Positions 58,734-64,000 of a DNA stretch of 64,000 bases are shown here, piece by piece (within the stretch, counting starts at the first letter, position 1; the number at the start of each line of letters is the position of its first letter). The DNA comes from Sphingomonadaceae bacterium 3R27C6 (lineage in GTDB: Bacteria > Pseudomonadota > Alphaproteobacteria > Sphingomonadales > Sphingomonadaceae): assembly GCA_005503215.1 (NCBI GenBank), contig SCNS01000013.1, forward strand, positions 1 through 64,000, written 5' to 3'. A program made the position numbers and the translations under genes. The notes under the pieces are model-generated. The model saw nothing but the letters and a program-made list of their open reading frames with translations, made no database searches and was not told the DNA's origin.

Positions 58734-60863
58734 CTATTCGGCCGCAACCGCATAATGCGGCTGACCCTCGTCCTCCGGTTCCGGCGCGATGGCGTCCGCC
58801 TCGATCCCGGTCGGCTGCGCCACGGCGTCCGCGCCGTCCTGCGCTTCGGTGTCGGGGGCCTCCGCTTCGGACGGCTGCGCGTCCGCTGCGAAATCCTCCG
58901 CCTCCACCGCCTCGGGTTCACCCTCCGGCGCGCGCAACAGGACGGGAAGCCAGCCCGTCCCGGCGACAAGCTGCTCCGCCGCGTCGGCCATGTCCGCCTT
59001 CTTCATCGGCAGGATGCGCTCGGCTGCCTCGACCGAAACGGCCTCGCTGACGGCCTGCCCGATATGGGCCTTGGTGACGCGCCCGAAATAGCTGCGGGCG
59101 GTCGCGGTCCACGTCGCGGTCATGTCGAGGTCAACGGCCTTGGCCAGTCCGTCCGCCGCCTCGATGCGGGCGGTGGAACGCTCCCAAGGCACCTTCACCG
59201 CATTGACGGTGAGCGACACGCAATGCGCCAGAAGCTCGGTGCGGCTGTCGCCGTCCAGCGCCGCGAGAAACGGCCACAGGTCCGCCGTATCGTCGGGAAG
59301 CTGCGCGCCCCATTGATCGTGCCGCGCCGCGAGCGCTTCGCCCGCGCCGCTGTCCGCGATGCCCTCGGCATGGCTGGCGATGTCTTCGCTCTTGGCGGTG
59401 ATGGCGAGGCAGGACTTGCCGAACCCATGATAGAACAGGTCCAGCACCAGCGCGTGGGTGAGGGCCACCATCGCCATGTCGGGCTGCGCGCCCAACGCGA
59501 GACGGAGGCCGAGCGTCCGGTGGGCCGTGAGGTCACGAACGAGGCTGTCCGAAATGGGCTTGCCCGCGTCGGCCTCGTCCACCTCTTCTTCCTCGTCGGC
59601 GTCCTCGTCGTCCTCCACGGCTTCGCCGTCCTCCGCGATGTCATCGCCCTCGTCCTCGGTGGCAACCTCGGGCTGCGGCTCGTCCTCGGCGCGGACATAG
59701 CCGCGCTCGATCTTCACCTCGCCATTGGAGCCGAGGGAGACGAACACGCCGCCACGCTCGATGATGGCGGGATCGTAGGCCGAGCGCTTGGCGCTGATCG
59801 CGTCGATCTCGTTGCTCAACGCCTGCGCCTTCACCGCCACGTCCTCGGGCATGTCCTCGTAGGAGTCATAGCCTTCGATCAGGGCGTCGTGTGCCGCCGC
59901 CGCCTCGGACAGCCGCGCCTCGTCCTCGTCGGACAGGCCAACAGGTTGCGGATAGTAGCGCCGCATCCCATGACCGTGCGGATAGTCGATACTCGCCTCG
60001 GCCCATTTCCAGCCCTCGGCCAATATCTCCCCGGCGATCTCGCGCAACCGCTCCACGGCAAGCGTGTCGAGCAAGCCCGCATCCTCGAAGAAACCGCCGT
60101 CATCCTCGGTGAACAGGTCGCGAATGACATTGCCCCCGGCCTCGGCGTAGGCATCGGCGCCGATGAACACGGCCCGCCGGTCGCTCGCGGGCACGTTGCT
60201 CGCGGTGAGGTCGCGCCGGATGATCCACGGCTCCTTGTTCCACGACAGGTTATCGAAAACCTGCTCCTGACGGGCATGGTCGTCGGTGATGACGAACGCC
60301 GCCAACTGGTCGAGCGTCAACCCGTCCTGCCGATAGACGTCCATCAGCTTCGGGCTGACCGCGCCGAGCCGCAGCCGCCGCTTGACGATCTCGGGCGACA
60401 CGCCGAACCGCGCGCCGATTTCCTCCGCGCCCCATCCCTTGTCGCGGGAAAGCTCGTGGAAGCGCTCGAACTGATCGGCCGGATGAAGCTGCTCCCGATT
60501 GTAGTTCTCATCCAAGCTCACCTCGGCCGGATCGTTCTCGGTGTCGAGCCAGCAGCGGACAAGGTGGTTCTTCCTGATCTCCTTGCGCTTGGCGCGCAGC
60601 AGATAGGCGAGCCTGCGCCCTTCGCCAGCGGTGACGAGATAGCAGCCGGTCGGCTTGCCGTTCTTCACCTCCGGCTCGACGACGAGGTTCTGATAAAGCC
60701 CCTTGGCCGCGACGGACGCGGCGAGCGCTGCAATGAACTCGTCGGTATGCGGCACCTTGCGGACGTTCTTCGGGGACTTCTTGAGCTTGTTCAGGGGGAC
60801 GAACACGGTCTGACCGTCTTGCGCGCTCTGCTCGGTCGCCACGGTTTCGATGGTATTGGTCAT
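58734..60863 (-). CDS. parB: Large ParB/Srx-domain protein
   Basis: The 709-residue protein has an N-terminal ParB/sulfiredoxin fold (VFVPLNKLKKSPKNVRKVPH, GLYQNLVVEP, LVTAGEGRRLAYLLRAKR) and a helix-turn-helix (GWGAEEIGARFGVSPEIVKR). The middle contains a very acidic stretch (residues about 440-490, runs of D and E), and the C-terminal 200 residues are helical. Giant ParB-like proteins of this layout occur in ICEs and plasmids of alphaproteobacteria, where DNA binding or nuclease activity has been proposed. ATG 60863 follows GGAGTAAGGAA. The 5' leader is a copy of that before DUF932. Confidence 0.85.
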   Translation of the reverse strand: MTNTIETVATEQSAQDGQTVFVPLNKLKKSPKNVRKVPHTDEFIAALAASVAAKGLYQNLVVEPEVKNGKPTGCYLVTAGEGRRLAYLLRAKRKEIRKNHLVRCWLDTENDPAEVSLDENYNREQLHPADQFERFHELSRDKGWGAEEIGARFGVSPEIVKRRLRLGAVSPKLMDVYRQDGLTLDQLAAFVITDDHARQEQVFDNLSWNKEPWIIRRDLTASNVPASDRRAVFIGADAYAEAGGNVIRDLFTEDDGGFFEDAGLLDTLAVERLREIAGEILAEGWKWAEASIDYPHGHGMRRYYPQPVGLSDEDEARLSEAAAAHDALIEGYDSYEDMPEDVAVKAQALSNEIDAISAKRSAYDPAIIERGGVFVSLGSNGEVKIERGYVRAEDEPQPEVATEDEGDDIAEDGEAVEDDEDADEEEEVDEADAGKPISDSLVRDLTAHRTLGLRLALGAQPDMAMVALTHALVLDLFYHGFGKSCLAITAKSEDIASHAEGIADSGAGEALAARHDQWGAQLPDDTADLWPFLAALDGDSRTELLAHCVSLTVNAVKVPWERSTARIEAADGLAKAVDLDMTATWTATARSYFGRVTKAHIGQAVSEAVSVEAAERILPMKKADMADAAEQLVAGTGWLPVLLRAPEGEPEAVEAEDFAADAQPSEAEAPDTEAQDGADAVAQPTGIEADAIAPEPEDEGQPHYAVAAE

Positions 60864-61045
60864 TTCCTTACTCCTTGGGCTTAGGTTTCCGCGCAGCGGA
60901 AGCGCCGCGCTGAAACCCTGCCCGTCGGCGAGACCGGGGGTGCAAACGGAGGGACGGCTTCGCGGGGAACCGGCTGCACGGAGCGAAGCGGAGGAAGCTG
61001 GGCGGAAGACGTTCCGAAGTGCGCCAGGGGCGGAGTCCCAAGCTC
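60864..61045 (-). repeat. Duplicated ~180-bp 5' leader, copy 2 (before parB)
   Basis: The sequence matches 56873-57055. The hairpin arms here are GGGTTTC and GAAACCT, one base different. The conserved spacing to both start codons points to a cis-acting RNA or shared promoter region, not to leftover coding sequence. Confidence 0.7.
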
Positions 61046-61614
61046 CGCGCCGCTCGCGGCGCCACAAACGACGCACCCTTGCGGCGGACGGCCGGCGCGG
61101 CGGCGTGCGCGCGGGCCTGGGGGCCAGCCGTCGCCGCGCCCTCCGGCCAGAGCAAGTGTGCAAACGCGGGCAGATAAAAACGCGCGACCCCTGCGCGGCT
61201 TCAGCCGCCAGTGTGCGCTCCCTAGATCCCCGCGTGCTATCTGGGGCGTTGCGGGGTGTCCCCGCTCGAAGGGGTCCGGCGAGACCTGTCAGGGACTCGA
61301 CGGTAGGGGAAGGCTTTCCCCCTCAAACCGTTTGGGATGAAGACGGAAACAGCACGATCCGCACGCTGGAAGCGCGTTGCGAAGGCTTCAGGCTGTGGCT
61401 AGAAATAAAGTGCCCCGGCGGTATGCAAAGCAGGGACCACCGGGGGATACGGGCTCCATGTAGTCGATCCTGGCGGAAAAATCGAGGAGCACGCGGCCCG
61501 CGTCATGGGATTGCAGCCGATTGGCCGCGACGGACCCCGTCAAGCGACGCCATACCTATTCTTGCCGTTGCATCGGTGCTTCCGGGAGAAAGATTGCAGC
61601 GCTAGGCATATGTG
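61046..61614 (+). other. Gene-poor region before the nucleotidyltransferase
   Basis: No convincing gene is present. The left part continues the GC-rich leader with imperfect inverted repeats (GGGGTGTCCCC and CCCCTTCGAGCGGGG-like pairs near 61255-61285). From about 61320 the base composition becomes less GC-rich and the last 40 bases should hold the promoter of the gene at 61615. Confidence 0.35.
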
Positions 61615-62370
61615 ATGAGCAGCGCCTACTTAAACGCGATTCTGGCTAGGGAGGCCGTTGATACCAGCGCGTTCTCACCTGTTCGGCAGGTCCAGACAAT
61701 AATCGCGCCTGTGCTTCAGCAATGGGCAAACCGTTTCTTACTGTCGATTTCTCCGAGCGGCTCGTTTGCCAAAGGCACGGCCAACCGAAGCGGCACTGAC
61801 ATCGACCTTTTCATTTCGCTGCACGAAGACACGCCCGAGACTTTGAAGGATATTTACGGCTCGCTCTTCAACGCCATTGCAGGCGCCGGCTATGTGCCAA
61901 AGCGGCAGAATGCGTCGATCAACGCGACGATCGGCGGCTTCGATGTCGATCTCGTCCCCGGCAAGCGGCAGTCCGCCTGGACGACGGATCACAGCCTCTA
62001 CCGGCGCACGGCCGATACCTGGACGAAGACAAATGTGACGACACATATCAACACCGTCGTCATGGCGGGCCATCAGCGCGAGTCGCGGCTCCTGAAACTG
62101 TGGCGCAACCAGAAGCGGCTCGAATTCCCATCTTTCTATCTTGAGCTGACCGTGATCGCAGCCTTGAGCGGGAGGACATCGCCTGACTTGGCGGAGAATG
62201 TCGTGACGGTGCTGGAGTATCTCAGGGACAAGTTCACTGCAGCACGGGTGATCGATCCCGCCAATGGAAACAATGTCATATCGGATGATCTCACCGGCAC
62301 GGAGAAGCAAGCGGTGCGGCGGTTGGCGGAAGCTGCGCTGGGCGGCAATTGGAGCGGCTTCGTGCAATGA
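61615..62370 (+). CDS. CD-NTase-like nucleotidyltransferase (SMODS-type)
   Basis: The 251-residue protein has the nucleotidyltransferase core SPSGSFAKGTANRSGTDIDL, with GS followed by the D-x-D metal pair, and a third acidic strand GGFDVDLVPGKR. A helical C-terminal half follows (ESRLLKLWRNQKRLEFPSFY, LELTVIAALSG). This fits the SMODS/CD-NTase group that makes cyclic oligonucleotide signals in CBASS. ATG 61615 is used. It overlaps the DUF6602 gene by four bases. A housekeeping tRNA nucleotidyltransferase is excluded by length and missing motifs. Product is unknown. Confidence 0.72.
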   Translation: MSSAYLNAILAREAVDTSAFSPVRQVQTIIAPVLQQWANRFLLSISPSGSFAKGTANRSGTDIDLFISLHEDTPETLKDIYGSLFNAIAGAGYVPKRQNASINATIGGFDVDLVPGKRQSAWTTDHSLYRRTADTWTKTNVTTHINTVVMAGHQRESRLLKLWRNQKRLEFPSFYLELTVIAALSGRTSPDLAENVVTVLEYLRDKFTAARVIDPANGNNVISDDLTGTEKQAVRRLAEAALGGNWSGFVQ

Positions 62371-63086
62371 CCGAATGGTCCCTCAAAACTTTGCTGCAAA
62401 GCCTGCACGACGAGATCGAAGCGAAGCTGGGCATCGCGCGCGGCAGCTTCGGTCACGGCGGAACGAAGGGTGACGCCAGCGAAGCTGTGTGGCTGGAGCT
62501 ATTGCAGGGCTATTTGCCCGAACGGTATCGCGCTGCCGGCGCACATGTGGTCGACAGCAAGGGCGCCTTCAGCCACCAGATCGATATCGTCATCTTCGAT
62601 CGCCAATATTCGCCCTTTATCTTCAATTTCAAAGATCAGTTCATCGTACCGGCAGAGAGCGTCTATGCTGTGTTCGAGACCAAGCAGGCGATCAATGCGC
62701 AGCATGTCGCCTATGCGGCGGACAAGGTGGCCAGCGTTCGCGCACTCCATCGGACGAGCCTGCCGATACCGCACGCGGGCGGCATCTACGATCCGCGACC
62801 ATTGCCGGCCATTATCGGCGGACTGCTCACGTTCGAGAGCGAATGGAATCCACCGCTCGGCCAGCCGCTGACCGATGCGCTCGCAGCGCTCGATGGGCAG
62901 CACCGCCTCGATATCGGATGCGTCGCAGCGCACGGAGTGTTCGGCTGCGACACGGACGGTTGCTCGCAGGCGCAGGTCGGCGTGCGAGCGGCGACGCGGT
63001 TCCTGCTCGACCTCATCTCCCGCCTTCAGGCGAGCGCGACCGTCCCGATGATCGACGTGGGCGCTTATGCCGCTTGGCTCGACTGA
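62367..63086 (+). CDS. DUF6602-like protein with PD-(D/E)XK nuclease core
   Basis: The 239-residue protein has QIDIVIFDRQYSP with D73 and YAVFETKQAI with E104 and K106, spaced as in PD-(D/E)XK nucleases, preceded by an N-terminal helix with glutamates. The family sequence (LQGYLPERYRAAGAHVVDSK) corresponds to DUF6602. It is translationally coupled to the nucleotidyltransferase, which suggests it is the effector of that module: a nuclease activated by, or controlled with, a nucleotide signal. No cyclic-nucleotide sensor domain (SAVED, TIR, CARF) is seen. Confidence 0.65.
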   Translation: MTEWSLKTLLQSLHDEIEAKLGIARGSFGHGGTKGDASEAVWLELLQGYLPERYRAAGAHVVDSKGAFSHQIDIVIFDRQYSPFIFNFKDQFIVPAESVYAVFETKQAINAQHVAYAADKVASVRALHRTSLPIPHAGGIYDPRPLPAIIGGLLTFESEWNPPLGQPLTDALAALDGQHRLDIGCVAAHGVFGCDTDGCSQAQVGVRAATRFLLDLISRLQASATVPMIDVGAYAAWLD

Positions 63087-63089
63087 CCG

Positions 63090-64000
63090 CTAAGCCGCCG
63101 GGATCGGGACCGCGATCTGATTGGCGATGGCGGTATAGAGGTCGATGTCGGCCTCGGGCGCGCGGATCGACACACACAATGCGTAGCGGGCGGAACGATC
63201 CCAGCGCTGGAGCGAAGGCTTCTCCTTCCACCATCCGCTGACGGGGAAGACTCCGATCGCGTCGCGCTCGGCGAGGGCGGCCGCGCTGCCACGCCAAATG
63301 TCGCTATGGATCGAACCGCGGTCACGGATCGTACCCAGAACCCAGGAGTCACCGCCCGCGGCAGCGCCGACAGCGCCAGCCTCTTCGTCCTGAGCCGCCT
63401 TGTTGATCCGCTGCCGGAACGCTTCCAAGCCTTCGAGCGACCGCTTCACCGCAAAGCGGAGATTGTGCGAAGCGTAGCGGTGGCGCCGCGTCCAGCCCCG
63501 TTCACCGGGATTGGGCTCAACGAAATAGGACAGGGTGATCCGCAGCTCCACATCGAGATCGCCAAGCGCAGCCAGTTCGGCGCGCGGCCAGGGCAGTCGA
63601 TGCAGATTCATATCGCGTGTTTTGATCGTCGAGCCGTCCTTGCGGAATGGCAACAGGGCGTCCTCGACCATCAAAGTCGCGTCGTTGGACGCGCTCATCA
63701 GCGCCCGGCCAAGGTCAGGCACGCCCCAGCCGTAGCGGCGTAGCATGGCCAGCTTCTGAGCTTGCGAGCCGGCCGCGTCGAAGCGCTGGCGCATCGCCGG
63801 CGTCCATTCGGCGGAATGGACAATGAGCGCGCGCACCGTTTCCGGCCAGAGTGTCGGACGGGCTGCGATAACGCCGGCGGCGAGGTTCGCGCCGAGCGCG
63901 GCAGCGCCGCTAGTGTCGCCGAACGCTTCGAACAGGCGCATGTTGGGACGATAGTGGGTCGTGAGGAGTTGGAGGTCGTCGATCGCCGAGGCCGGGTTGG
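63090..64000 (-). CDS. Subtilisin-like (S8) serine protease, partial
   Basis: The frame is open to the window edge on the minus strand, so the N-terminal part (with the Asp and His sites) lies beyond 64,000. The visible end has GDTSGAAALGANLAAGVIAA, the catalytic-serine motif of S8 proteases, followed by ALIVHSAEWTPAMRQRF, a region typical of bacterial S8 enzymes encoded with AAA ATPases. About 240 residues form an accessory C-terminal domain. It converges on the DUF6602 gene with 3 bases between stops. A defence role is possible but not shown. Confidence 0.7.
   Translation of the reverse strand, partial: NPASAIDDLQLLTTHYRPNMRLFEAFGDTSGAAALGANLAAGVIAARPTLWPETVRALIVHSAEWTPAMRQRFDAAGSQAQKLAMLRRYGWGVPDLGRALMSASNDATLMVEDALLPFRKDGSTIKTRDMNLHRLPWPRAELAALGDLDVELRITLSYFVEPNPGERGWTRRHRYASHNLRFAVKRSLEGLEAFRQRINKAAQDEEAGAVGAAAGGDSWVLGTIRDRGSIHSDIWRGSAAALAERDAIGVFPVSGWWKEKPSLQRWDRSARYALCVSIRAPEADIDLYTAIANQIAVPIPAA

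Noticed and set aside
61615-63086. Complete canonical CBASS operon
   Set aside because: No Cap2/Cap3 genes and no recognised cyclic-nucleotide-binding effector; only a CBASS-like pair can be claimed.
1-64000. CRISPR arrays, insertion sequences and transposase genes
   Set aside because: No regularly spaced repeats with unique spacers, and no DDE or IS200-type transposase were seen; scars in the cargo lack visible IS ends.

Overview
The window is GC-rich alphaproteobacterial DNA, most likely from a sphingomonad (Sphingomonas, Sphingobium or Novosphingobium). The evidence is the Trb-type transfer set with DUF2840, DUF2274, DUF736, DUF932 and DUF2285 companions, the type I secretion adaptor fragment at the left edge, and the copper/zinc cargo. 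This placement rests on family recognition, not on a search. Almost everything is accessory DNA: one mobile element lies beside, or was captured next to, a large integrative and conjugative element (ICE).

Region 1 (1-868) is a chromosomal-looking remnant: the last ~100 codons of an HlyD-type secretion adaptor and a small BamE/SmpA-like exported protein. Region 2 (about 870-13,071) is a mobilizable or partitioned element. It carries two DnaQ-fold exonucleases, a MobA/MobL relaxase, three overlapping genes (6500-9986) of which only the first resembles anything (TraD), a ParB/KorB-like protein and a large serine recombinase. A 13-bp motif occurs twice inverted before the three-gene block and once before parB, suggesting a shared regulator or partition site.

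Region 3 starts at 13,072, where the 3' half of a tRNA-Arg(CCG) gene marks one attachment site of the ICE. The tyrosine integrase follows at once, and the ICE runs past the right edge, so the intact tRNA and other end should lie beyond 64,000. Its metal cargo (14.8-31 kb) holds a CDF zinc/cadmium exporter, a SmtB/CzrA-type repressor, a copAB pair (copB has an in-frame stop in its signal peptide), CopZ, a CopA P-type ATPase, CueR, and an RND tripartite pump. At least four CueR-type promoters and two near-identical ArsR-type operators tie these together. The cargo is scarred: an internally deleted MFS gene, a trbB fragment without its P-loop, a histidine-rich stub, and an in-frame adaptor/outer-membrane-factor chimera.

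Region 4 (31-44.5 kb) is the mating-pair apparatus: a LysR regulator, a TrbK-like protein, and on the minus strand traG-copG-trbBCDEJKLFGI-DUF2274. A repeated promoter-like element precedes both traG/copG and trbB, and a strong intrinsic terminator sits in the trbB leader, suggesting attenuation. Region 5 (44.7-48.3 kb), inserted between coupling protein and relaxase, is a three-gene operon: MerR-like regulator, N6-adenine methylase and PIN nuclease, with a 14-bp palindromic operator. It is a candidate uncharacterised defence or addiction module. Region 6 (48.3-61 kb) holds the HUH relaxase, a candidate oriT, lytic transglycosylase, DUF736, TraF peptidase, DUF2840, RepA with iteron-like repeats, small DNA-binding proteins, DUF932, DUF736, SRPBCC and a large ParB. 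The DUF932 and ParB genes share a duplicated ~180-bp 5' leader. Region 7 (61.6 kb to the edge) holds a CD-NTase-like nucleotidyltransferase overlapping a PD-(D/E)XK-type DUF6602 protein, then a convergent subtilisin-like protease cut by the window edge: a second defence-like module.
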